Source: Acanthornis magna | Lineage: Eukaryota > Chordata > Aves > Passeriformes > Acanthizidae | DNA length: 64,000 nt | Direction: 5' to 3' | Assembly: GCA_036785705.1 (NCBI GenBank) | Contig: JAWUZG010000052.1 | Span: 682,001 to 746,000 of the forward strand | Shown: one piece after another, positions 53,317 through 64,000 of the stretch | Layout of the letters: every line of letters starts with the position of its first letter | Position numbering within the stretch: the first letter of the stretch is position 1 | The notes under the pieces: model-generated | Told to the model about the DNA's origin: nothing | Database searches by the model: none | Seen by the model: the letters and a program-made list of their open reading frames with translations, nothing else | Program-made: the position numbers and the translations under genes

Positions 53317-55054
53317 AAGACACATGCCTAAAGGTGTACAGGCATCAAGAAGAGCCCTTCCAAGAAGCAATGCAAACCTTTAATTTTAACGATTAAATGC
53401 GTATTTTTATTCTGCTTGAAAAACAATTACATTTCAGTAATAGTGGCTGAGATGTTGCATGCTTCCTTCCAGAAGAAGGAGTTTGTAATTAAACGTGTAA
53501 CCCTTTACCACACAGGTCTGTCTCAGAGAAGAGTCAACCCACTCGCTTGTGTGCACACAAGTTGGAAGCAATTCACATATGGGGGCTTATTTCTGTTCCT
53601 AATCAAGACAGAGGTCATTTGCAGAAATTCAGCTGGGATCTTAAAACCCACTTCATGCACTCAGAAGAACTTTTTCAGCAGCTTGAAAACATCCAACAGT
53701 CTATGCCTGCTTCCTCCCCTGACCCATATATATCAAACTCTAAAAGCCACAAGCGGCCTATACAGAAAGGTTTGCCTTTTAGGAGGCGGAACAAAGAACA
53801 TAACATTCCTGTCTGAGTGCAATAAAAACAGTTTGAACAAGATTTCGAAAGGTCACAGTCATTACACCCTCCCAGAACTAGAGGCACCCAGTTGCAATTC
53901 AAGCTACGCAGCCCATCTCTTTCAAGCCCAAAAGCTTGGCTAAGTTTGCAGGTCTTTTGGGGACACTAAGCAAAGTATTGGAGTGCCTCAGCTCCAGATA
54001 CTGGCTGTCTCAGAAGCCAAAGCAAGCAAAGTAAAACTCAAAGTACTGAGGATTAGGAGAGCTGTGTGGGCAAAATCTGACTTCACCCATTGCTTTGCAG
54101 CTGTGTAGCAGTCCCAGACAGCATCACACTTCATATTATTCCTTAGGATGTTCTTATTTCTTTGTTCATAGCTTATGTACTGAAGCATCTTCTAATTTGC
54201 ACAGCTTTCCAAAAGAACCCTCTATCTGCTGTTTCACTGTATGATGAATTAACAAAGGTCTGGTATAAATAAATAGGCTGAAATTATTTTGGAAGGGAAA
54301 ATGCACAAGAGTCTCTGCAGAAAAGGATACTCCTCCTCCTCCTTCCCCAACCCCTTGGCCAATGCTGCCTATACAAGAAGGTCATAAAATTTCAGGATCT
54401 TTTTCTAAATTTTAAGCACTGCACAGAAAACCATTCATGCATAAAACACTACTCAGTGATAAAATTTTACTAATGTGAGTGAAGGAACATCATCTGGTAG
54501 GTAACACAGAATACCTGAAAGTGAACAATAGCTCTACTACCCCTCTGTAAACTGAGTACACAGCTGAAGTTAGTTGAGAAAGGTCACACAAGTTTACAAC
54601 AGAGAAGAAACACATCTTCCTGGGCAGGCTTCTGTCCTGTTCTGATTCTGCACCTGCAACCCCCTGCTAATTTTGCAAGTAACTCCGGAGCAAGGCATGG
54701 AACAGGGATCTGCTGCTGGGGCAGGCTGCCAGGCAGAAGCTGCTGGGACTGGTACCACACTCAGAATGGAAAGAGCTCAGAGAGCAGGAAGAAAACTGGC
54801 AGCGCTCTGCCATCCTTATCCATCTCCTCTGCAACTCTCCCAATCGGAGACATTGGCACTGTTCACTCCCTTTTTCCTTTCTGCCTGAATGAGCCTCACA
54901 AATTTGTTCCTGGTTGAAACTATCAAGTGATTACAGCACTTTACCCTACTCCCTATAGGGCACAAGTCACATGAAGCAGAGATTTGGATCACTGCTCCTG
55001 GCGCAGCTTAAAGTGTTCTTGTTCCAACCACCTATGCCAGGAATAGGATTTTCA
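53317..55054. other. Non-coding stretch with one long open frame
   Basis: The longest open frame of the window, 175 codons at 53416-53943 plus strand, lies here. It has no domain I recognise, and composition looks like translated intron, so I do not call it a gene. Confidence 0.5.
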
Positions 55055-55445
55055 TGTCACAGAATCATAGCATCATTACGGTTGGAAAAGACCTTTAAGA
55101 TCATCAAGTCCAACTGTCAACCCAGCACCAACACCACATTCACCATTAAAACATGTCCTCAAGTACCATATTCGCATACTTTCTGAACACTTCCAGGGAT
55201 GGTGACTCCATCACTTCCTTAGGCAGTCTGTTCCAATGCTTTACAACCCTTCATTTGACAAAAAATTCCTAGTATCTAATCTAAACCTCCCCTGCCATAT
55301 TTTGAGGCCATTTCCTCTTGCCCTGTTTAAGATGAAAGAAATGTCCAGGCCTCTTCTCTGGGAAAACATTTCACCATCAGACATTACTCTACAGTTCCTG
55401 CACTCTGAGGTGCTTAAAGCCCTCAGCACATCCTCTTAGACTGAC
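55055..55445 (-). repeat. CR1 LINE 3' segment (ttacggttggaaaag type)
   Basis: Reads gtcacagaatcatagcatcattacggttggaaaagacc, aagatcatcaagtccaac, acccagcacc, cttccagggatggtgactccatcac, ggcagtctgttccaatgc, and ttgaggccatttcctcttgccctg. About 390 bp, same 3' subtype as the fragment at 32.8 kb. Confidence 0.93.
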
Positions 55446-57559
55446 ATGACCAATGCTGACCTTGTTCCCCACTTCCCTCATCTGACACCAGGCTGACTCT
55501 GTTGACCTCCACTCGAAGCACATGCTTCAACCTATGAACTCACCCCAAAGCAAAGCACATCCACGCTGTGACATGACCATCACATTCCTTTCTCTCTAGA
55601 GTGCACTCATTCACGTTGCTCTGCTGCACAACTGAAGGACACCTATTCCAACAGGCTTATCTTTGCCCCGCCTCCTTCCACAGGAGACTGGTGGCAGATG
55701 CCCACCTGGGGCTGCAAAGCCCCAGCATCACCAGTTACTTCCCATCAATTTTAACTCCTAAACACTTTTCAGATCAATGGCATGAACTGCCACTTCAATA
55801 CAACATTAAGAGCTGAGCATCAAAACCCTCCTTTGATTCATGTGAGATTCTGATAAGAGAAGCCAAATTTTTAGACACTCTCTAGAGACAGCTCTTGGGG
55901 CAGAAGCAGAAATAGAACAAAACCAACATTGTCCTCATGCGGTGGCATCATGCCAAACCACTCTAGGCTTTTGGCATAAGAAAAACCTGCCAGCCACCAC
56001 CAGATTCAGCAGGAAGCAAGCTGAAGGTCTCAGCTGTGTATCTATCAGCAGTTCAGCTTCTTCAACACCACGCCGAGGTTCTGACAGTGGGGTAGTAAAA
56101 CTATCTCCCATATGTGAGACTTTCTGAAAGAGATGCCTGCTTCAGTCACCATGAACATGCAGCAGGTGCTAACAGCATGCAGGTTTGACTCATAAACTTG
56201 TTCACCATGTCTGTGGTTTGTTTTTCATATTTCTCTTTGTGCACAGTGAAAGAGATCCTCTTTTATTTGTATGCCCCGTTTCCAGTACTGCAACAGTTGA
56301 GTTTTAATACCTTTATCACATCTTTTTTCTTAACGGGAAAACAAACAAACAAAAGGCCATACACACAACCTGGATTTTCCCTCCTTAACGGTACAGAAAC
56401 ATTTTATTCATCTGCTCCCTGTCCCTTTCAGGTTTTACAACTCAAAACAATTTTTAGACAACAGCATTTGTTTGTGACTTCCAGTGCCAGCTGCTCTCTT
56501 TTTCAAAGATTCAGAGAACCGCCTTGACCCAATCCCATTAGTACTGCTGTTAAGTTGGCAATTGAGCTGGCTGGTGGGGACCACATTTTGATCACAACAG
56601 GCACCCCTGTTCAAGTAGATGGGTGAACCAAGTGTTGCAATATAATACTCTGGCAACAGGCACAGAGGCAGAAGTTGTCTGAGCCAGCATCAGGACATGG
56701 CTGAAAGGGCTTGGAAGCAGATTCACATCCCATTTGGTCACTCCCACCACAGGGAAAACAACCTCAGGCAGAGCTGCAACAGCCACCCCAGTATCTGCCC
56801 AGAACCACAAATTAGTGGCCCAAAATAAAGCTATGAGAAGGCAGTGCCTCTGCATTGGTTCAATTTCTCTGGCTGTCAACCAGCTTGGAGCAAGTCCCAC
56901 AGGTAGAGAAAACCTAAGAGAGATTTGAATCAGGCCTCCCATCAGTGAGACAACCAATTTCACTGGCCTTTTCATCAATCCCTCGGGGCTGTTTTCACTC
57001 TCTCATGAGAATCTGGGATATAGTTATGTAAAACAGATTCCTCACCCTTAATTAAAATAAAGTTCACATGCACGCCCTGCTGAAGGCGGCATTAAAAAAA
57101 ATACTTCTATGAGAAATAAGTCACTTATAATTAAAAAAAACCTCATTGTGCACACAAGGGAGTGTCGAACACTTGCCAGCCACCTGGATAATTGCTTCCT
57201 ATGAAAAACTGCAGAGGAAAGGAAGGAAAGCCCTGGGGAAAGGAAGGGTCATGCAGAGACTCCTGCAAAGGAAAGAGTCTTGCAAAGTGCAAGTGGGATT
57301 TGCCCTATATGGGTGAGTGCTTAAAAGCCTGTCACCAAATTCTACCTATTCTGAGGCCACAGTCATCAATTCTTCACTGCACTAGCATGGTCTTTCACCT
57401 ATTTTAAAATCAAAGCCCATCATGTTTAATCAAAAGTTCCCTGGCTGTAAAAGCATGAGAGCTGAGGATTCATATTCAGCTTTACCTGTTGACTTCATGA
57501 TTTAAACTTGTATCCCTTCCCTCTTTCCCATAAGGAACATTCTCAACTATTTTAGCTTC
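55446..57559. other. Non-coding stretch
   Basis: No gene recognised. Open frames of up to 128 codons are unlike any known protein. Confidence 0.5.
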
Positions 57560-58320
57560 TTCTTGAAAGGCTTCTTTGCCCTTTTATTTCTTTGCCCTTT
57601 CATTTCTTTGCCCTTTTAGCTGCCTTTCTGCAATGCCACTGTGCTCTGCAAGAGATGTGGAGACCAGAACTGCACATCACCCACAAGGTATGGGTGCATC
57701 AAGCATTTATACCAAAGCCAAATGGTATCATTCATCACTTTCCTGATGAGGATGGTGGCTTTTTTAGTTGTTGATGCAGTGATGTTTCCCTCTCCATCAT
57801 AAAATGTGCAACTGTCCCTAATTTTTTATTTCCTATTATCCATGTGGCTTTCAAACCATACAAAAGCCTTTCCTCCAAACTTATAAGGGCTTAAGATGTT
57901 GACAGAAGTTTTCTGAAAATCCAAATATATTATATCCACTTTAACCCTTTCTTATTGACACCCCACAGAACTTCATGGGGCTGGGCAGCAGGATTTTCAT
58001 TTTCAGAAGCCACACTGACTGTCTCAACAGTTAACATTTCTCTATATATTCAGAGATCCTTTCCATTCCTGGTAGCATGACTCTCTGTTGTGCTGTTCCC
58101 AGGATCCCCTCTAGAGCCCTTTTTATAGTAGGGAATCATACTGGAAGCTCCCCAGTCCTCTGGCACAGCTGCCTGTAGTGATAAATTATACAGTTGGCCA
58201 GCAGTTCTGCAGTTTCACATTCACGCTCCTTTGGACTCTTGAATGCCATCCAGCTCTGGTGACTTATTAACATTTATCTATTTGGTCTTATTTTCCCTTT
58301 TGTAATTATCTCAAATTAGT
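57560..58320 (-). repeat. Old CR1-like LINE fragment with reverse-transcriptase remnants
   Basis: On the minus strand broken frames keep LINE RT words: a stretch like EDWG..MIPYYKKGSRGDPGN near 58120-58170, VDIIYLDFQKT near 57910-57940 (family usual VDIVYLDFSKAF), and a block like the CR1 words YCVQFWSPHL near 57660-57680. It is far more decayed than the other copies and lacks the avian CR1 3' end. Confidence 0.75.
57572..57619. repeat. Three tandem 16-bp units
   Basis: The unit ttctttgcccttttat occurs at 57572, 57588 (one base changed) and 57604, consecutive without gaps, at the edge of the antisense LINE remnant. Confidence 0.9.
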
Positions 58321-60544
58321 TTATTGATCTCTTGGCTACAAAAAGGACACTTGACACGGGAACATCCCCAACACCTCCAGCACTTAAGACTCAATATTCT
58401 CTTCTAATGCTTTATCATCTTAAAGTAACTTTTTTTACACCTTGACATCAAGCGCTCCCCAAGATACCCAAATCTTATTGGACTATATCCTCACGTATAT
58501 AATACTTAAATCCTAGTGGATAAAAAAAGTGATGTCATCTCAGAAGAGCCGTCCCAAGACAGACTGGTTTACCTACCTGCTGTTCCCCTCCTGCCAACCT
58601 GTGCCCTGGAGCAGCTGTCACCCCTCTTTTTCCTCCTGCTGCAAGTTTCAGATACCACAAGAGATCAGTGAGCTTAAACTGTGTCACCATGGCAGCCAGC
58701 TGTAAGGCAGGGTGGAGATCCAAGCACTAACAATTCAAGTTTGGGACAGCAGCTATCAAAGCCTAAAGCGAAGTTTCTGTTTGGGCTCCTCCTGACCAGG
58801 AAAGCAGGAACAAACGGAAAGTAACTTCCATGCCATGTGATGACACTGATAGATGCCAGGCAAACAACTGCAGATTTTAGTAGTTTACCCTGACTAAAGT
58901 AGTAAAGCAGGTACTTTCCTTGCTGCCACATGAAGTGCTTCTGTTCCTCACCAGCACGCCCCTGTAACACTCCCAAGGTTCAATGAAAATGCTCCTTTTG
59001 GATGAGGCTGTGTGTGAAGCTACCTGCCTGCACAGGCACTTCCAGAGTAGAGACTCAAACAGTTTCCTTCTTCCACACCCTCCATTCCTTGGCATTTATA
59101 CCCTTTCAGAAGCCCATAGCAGTCCTGCCCTCCTACTCATTTTATAAAAACTACACAAGTACGTAGCTTTTATCTTCCTCTTGCGTCAATCCCTCTAACC
59201 CCAAAGTCACTTCTGTTGCTTTTCTTCAACTTCCTCCTGTTTATCTACTAGAAAGTAACAAAGATCAAAGGCACCATTACATCACAATAAAAAAATCCCC
59301 CCACCCTTCACACTGATTAGCAACATCAGACCCAATTTTCAGAAAGATATTTAAGAGTTTTTAAAAATACTTTACCAGCTTAGGTGCCAAATCCCAACAG
59401 TTTCTGAGGGAATCAGGCGCCCACGCGCTTTCTGGATTCTCATTAGATGCCTACCCACATCTTTTAGTACGCAACCACATGAAACACTACTTTTGTTCTC
59501 AAGGTTGGGCTCTCAAGTGCTGCTAAGACTGTCCCTGAATGTTCCCACTGAAACACATAAGCTGCTGAGATAGTTATGTCTCCTGGTTAGGGAGAAGAAA
59601 AAGAAAAAAATGAAAATATAAAGAAAAAGGAGGAGAAGAGAAAAAGAAAATATCCCTCCACAACTTTTGGTATTTGTTCTTTCATGCCAGGCAGATCTTA
59701 CTAAATACCTGCTGCACAGTTCCTGCCAGATGATAGTTTTGTTTTCATCTTGGCTACAAATTCTGAGGCACAGATGTTGCTGAAGTCTTTCTGTACATAT
59801 TGCAGGGTATTCAGAGATAAAATGACATCATGCTATAATCAGAAATGTGTTTTCCTATTCCTCCTGTGCCTGCTGCTTCTCTGTTTGCCCTTTATACCTA
59901 TATGACAGAACTAAGCTTATTACTTCTCCAGCATAGCTGTGTTTCATGCTCACTGTGAGCCTTTACTGGCAGTGTTTAGGTGGAAGGTGACAAGAAATCA
60001 CAGCACCTCCACGAAAAAGCCATCACACATTGTACAACTCATACACTGTAGCACTTGGGCTATGAAGTGGAGGACTACAAGGTAAAAAGGGAACAGCTAA
60101 ACAGTAGGATTATTTAGTTTTTTGTGACTGGCAGCAGCATTAGCCACTTAATTCTGTCTTGGAGTAAAAATATAGCTCCAGCTGAACACAAGCAAGAAGT
60201 TTGGGCCCAGCTTCCTCAATCACTCTTTCAATTCTGAAAAATTTCTCATTAATCCATAAAACACTTACATGACACAAGATATTATGCAGGTAGGAGATGG
60301 AGAAATCCCAAAAGTGCTCTGCTACACTAACAAATGAACCCACTAGGCAAAACAAGGAAGTCCCTACAGCATGGCAGGGATTACAAACATTATGCCTCCA
60401 TACAGAATCAAAGGAGGATTCAGAGCAATAGAACAATGGGATGGGAAGAAATATACAATCCAGCTGCAATTTTTTGTCGGGGTCTTTCTCACAAATACAT
60501 TTATTAAAGACAGAGAACTAGCAAGAGAAGAGTCAAAATCAAAA
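58321..60544. other. Non-coding stretch with purine-rich tract
   Basis: An A/G-rich low-complexity tract spans about 59590-59650. No gene recognised. Confidence 0.5.
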
Positions 60545-60938
60545 TGCTGAGAGAGTTGGGGCTGTTCACCCTGGAGAAGAGAAGGCTCTAGGGACACCTT
60601 AGAGCCCCTTCCAGTGCCTAAAGTAGGCTACAAAAAGGTTGGAGAGGGACTTTTGACAGGGCATGGAATGACAGGGCAAGTGGGAGTGGTCTGAAGCTGA
60701 AGGAGGGTAGGTTTAAATTTGATATTAGGAAGTAAGTCTTTACTATAAAAGTGCTGAGGCACTGGCACAGGCTGCCCAGAGAAGCTGTGGATGCCCCATC
60801 CATAGAAGTGCTCAAGACCAGGCCAGATGGGGTTTTGAGTAACCTGGTCTAGTAGAAGGTTCCCTGCCCATGGCAGGGGGGTGAAACTAATTGATCTTTA
60901 AGGTCATTCCAACCCAAACCATTCTGTGATTCTATAAA
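60545..60938 (+). repeat. CR1 LINE 3' segment
   Basis: Reads gagagttggggctgttcaccctggagaag, gggcatggaatgacagggcaag, gtaggtttaaatttgatattaggaag, gaggcactggcacaggctgcccagagaagctgtggatgcccc, ccctgcccatggcaggggggtg and ends accattctgtgattctat. Confidence 0.95.
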
Positions 60939-63642
60939 ATCCAGGACTTGCAGATCTGCAGCATAATCAGGTCCTGCAGGAGCTAACTGGGCAGGTGCTA
61001 CAAGTTCAGAGAGCTTTGGGTCAGAGGCATATAAGAACAAAATAAGCAAAATAAAAAGCTGAACACAGCAGGTACCAGAATGACAGAGTAAAAAGGCACT
61101 TACTTGGAAGTCAGTTCTGAGGAGGCACTAAATCTCACCGTATGTCTTACAGACCTTACTCCCAGCTTTCAGACCTGCAGGCAGCTCCGTGATCTTTAAT
61201 ACTACACCACAGCTACAGTCACTCATACTGCTTTGCAAAGTTTCCTGCCAGGTCAGCTCACAGCCAAGTGCTGAAAGGGAAAGGCACCCTTACTTTTGGA
61301 TGGCTCTGTGCCATGATGAGCTCAGCTGTGTCAAGCTTCATCCTCTGATTGCAGCTCCTAAGAAGCTTGAGCAAAGAGAACACTCCCAGCAGGTGGAGAG
61401 AGATCCCTCCTGTCCTTTCAGCATGCACTCAGTCTCCAAGAAAATACGAGTTCAGAATTATACTTTTAATGTTAATTTTGAGTTGACCACATCAAAAGGA
61501 AAACAGCTGCCAATGGCCACATCCTTGCTTTATAGTTTGGGGGAGGAGGGGAGTGTGAGCTAGTTTTGAGAAAAAAAGCAAAACACAAGCTTCTCATATG
61601 TTAGTCAAGAAGAACGTCAAGTCAACCACAGACTCTCCTCCAAAATTTGTAGTTAGTTCATTAGGAATTTAGAGCCCTCACAGAGAGAGTTTTTATGCTG
61701 CAACTAGCACAGGCTATGCATTATAGAGAATTCTTCCCCGGCTCACCCCATTCGGACCCCAGTGAAAACACAAACGACACTCACAAGAGCCCCACCACAG
61801 AAGGGAAGCACATGAACTAATGAGAAAGGAGACAGAGCACAGAGATCAGGCATGCTCATCATCTTGGATTTCAGATGATTTACCTATAGCTACAGGAACT
61901 GCAGATGGAACAGGATCTCAAGCCTTGAAAAACAAATACAGCTACACCACACACTGGATGAGATCACCTTGTTGAAGTCACTGCTCCTTGATACTGAGCC
62001 AAAATAACAGGGTGGGATTCAAAGAGTAACATCATCAGAAACACAAAGCATCCACTGTAACACTTAATTTAAAGCAGATAGGATGCAAAAAGCAGAAAGC
62101 CACTTGCTGCTCAGGTGAGATTCTTTTCATCTCCATGACCATTACGTCCTAAACTGCACATTTACACCTTTAATGCTGCCACATATCAGCATGTGATGAA
62201 ATGTTTTTGAACCAAAAAAAGCCCACACAAACACTGTTGGTGGCATTTGGACTAGGTTCCAGGATGAATAAGTATCGGATCAGAAGGCAGGAAGGGCTCT
62301 TGCAGGATGTACTTAGTGTTAAAAAGAATTGGCTTTTAAAAACATAGGGTCATCTACAACAAAATTGATGACATGAATTAAACAAAGAAAAAAAGATATC
62401 CCAGTGATCATCTAATGAACTGCATGAGATAAAGGAAATCAAGCTGAGACCATTTCAACATTAGCATTTTTCTAAAGCAGCAAATAACTTTAGAAGAAGC
62501 CATTGCCCTCAAGAAAAGACATTTTTGGTCCGGCAAAGTTAATGACTAAACTCTTACCATTTTTTACAGCTCATCACTTCTGAAGGTTTTTCTTTTGCAA
62601 CTCAAGGACTTGTTTCAGAGACACACAAAACAAATAAAAAGCTGGCACTTTGAAGTCTACAAGGCAGTGAGATTTCTGATCTGCCCCCTGCAGCCTTCTC
62701 CTGCCCTGACATCCCCAAACCCCTCTTCGCCGTGAGTAAATTGGAAACAAGTTTGGGAGGGGAGACTCTCTAATATGAGCTGGCAGGACACTGTTTCAGC
62801 AAGTATAACTTTGATGTGAAAGCCAAAAGCCCTACTATGACAGTGCAGTGAGTCACTTGATGACAAGTCACTGAGGCATTTAGAGATGGATTTTGAATTC
62901 TAGCAAGTGACATTGTTTTGCCTCCTCTAAGTGAAGTATGTGCCTTTATTGAACCTAGAATCCAAACACTGCCTGTGACCGTCTGCCTCCATTTAAAGAT
63001 AGATTACACAAGAGAAATATACTGTTGCGTATTTTCTGTCTTGCAGGAGAGCCCTGGAGGAATCTTGAGTTGTTTTCTTTCTCTTCTTGAATCAAGTCCT
63101 GTTTTTGTCATTCCCAGCCCTACCCTTACCTCCTCAGCCTTTCTAATGAAATCTACAGATTTAAACGTTTCCAGGTATCACCAAAACTACTTTCTTGATA
63201 GAGGAAGATAATGGGTTTCTTCCCCCTATCCAGTCTTCATCCTCCCTCCAAGCCACAAAGAAGCTGCTTCTTACTGGGGTGGAGGACAAAATACTTTACC
63301 TCCCTGCTACTCATCTGTGCTTGCCCAGTATCTTCAGGATCACAGAAGTATGAGGAATCTGTTTCTCATCAGTCTCAGGAGCGGCCAGGGAAAGTAAAGA
63401 AAGGTGAGAGATGAGCAAGGTTTCTGTACAAAGGCAAAAGGAAAACAAACAAACAAACGATACTTTAAGAGATATGATCAAGGAACGGAAGCAGAGAAAA
63501 GAAACCAAACAGGAAGAATACAAAAGTTAGTTCCCTCATACACACTGAGAGGTAAGTTCAGTCTTCTTGTCAGGGCTCCCAGAAATGGCAAGAGAGACAA
63601 TAGTCTGACACTGGAAGTTAGAGCTCCAGATAAAATGTCAGT
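60939..63642. other. Non-coding stretch
   Basis: No repeat family or coding exon recognised apart from an (AAAC)n run at 63442-63458. An AATAAA on the minus strand occurs near 62945-62950. Confidence 0.5.
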
Positions 63643-63845
63643 TTAATTTCGTTCATACTCCTTAAAATCTGGTTTAGGAACATATGCAAAGGGATTAAAG
63701 CAGGCCTGGAAAAGCACTTCCAGTCTCACTTCTTCAGAGTCTTTTGGCAGTGGCCTGGTAGTGGATGAGACTCCTGCTGATTTCTGTGAATATGGTACAG
63801 CCTTTTTACTCATTCTCTCTGCTACCAAGGGAGTCAAAATTGCAT
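63643..63845 (-). CDS. Possible last coding exon of an unidentified gene
   Basis: The minus strand reads cccttggtag followed by an open frame of about 58 codons beginning ERMSKKAVPYSQKSAGV and ending ACFNPFAYVPKPDFKEYERN then TAA. The composition (mixed charged and aromatic residues, ordinary codon use) looks more like protein than other open frames here. Another acceptor, atattcacag near 63787, would shorten it. I do not recognise the family and saw no partner exon. It is too isolated to be sure, and chance remains possible. Confidence 0.3.
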
Positions 63846-64000
63846 AGAAGAATTTATAGCACACACAAATGTAAGAGACTGCAATTTTTCCCAGACACCT
63901 TATTACCAAGACATATAGGCTGATGCAACAATAAGAAATTTGATGAGCCAGAAATTAAAATGCAGATTTTTATATTAGATCAAGATAACTGTGAGACAAT

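Noticed and set aside
56592..56978. Open frame of 128 codons, minus strand
   Set aside because: No homology recognised and no splice or promoter context; chance.

Overview
The window is vertebrate nuclear DNA, almost certainly from a bird. It holds one recognisable gene split into small exons by GT-AG introns, in AT-leaning sequence peppered with CR1 LINE fragments. Several CR1 copies carry the typical avian 3' end (cacagaatcatagaat.. / ..ccaacccaaaccattctatgattcta). I see no bacterial-type operons, CRISPR arrays or rRNA or tRNA genes.

The left 28.5 kb, minus strand, is PAK1 (p21-activated serine/threonine kinase 1). I could place all 14 coding exons, from the ATG at 28511 to the TGA ending at 504. 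Their phases join without a break into a 544-residue protein (human PAK1: 545). It has the N-terminal PPAPPMR SH3-binding motif, the CRIB/autoinhibitory segment, an acidic tract, the PIX-binding proline segment and a complete kinase domain ([23 protein letters not shown], activation-loop [12 protein letters not shown]). A poly(A) signal at 127-132 suggests a 3'UTR of about 390 nt. The coding exon with the ATG starts in the 5'UTR at 28532.

From 28533 to about 63.6 kb I find no convincing coding sequence. Most of it is probably the long first intron(s) of PAK1, because 5'UTR sequence is spliced onto 28532, but no first exon or CpG-island promoter could be recognised. This stretch holds most of the CR1 copies (two about 0.95 kb long, in the same orientation), an antisense old LINE fragment with recognisable reverse-transcriptase remnants, a probable solo LTR of an endogenous retrovirus, short simple repeats, a perfect palindrome with an AP-1 site, a near-perfect CA/TG hairpin and a CpG-enriched patch.

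Near the right edge (63643-63845, minus) an open frame after a plausible splice acceptor looks protein-like and may be the last coding exon of an unidentified gene. No novel molecular system was found; the window reads as a normal kinase locus with transposon-littered introns.
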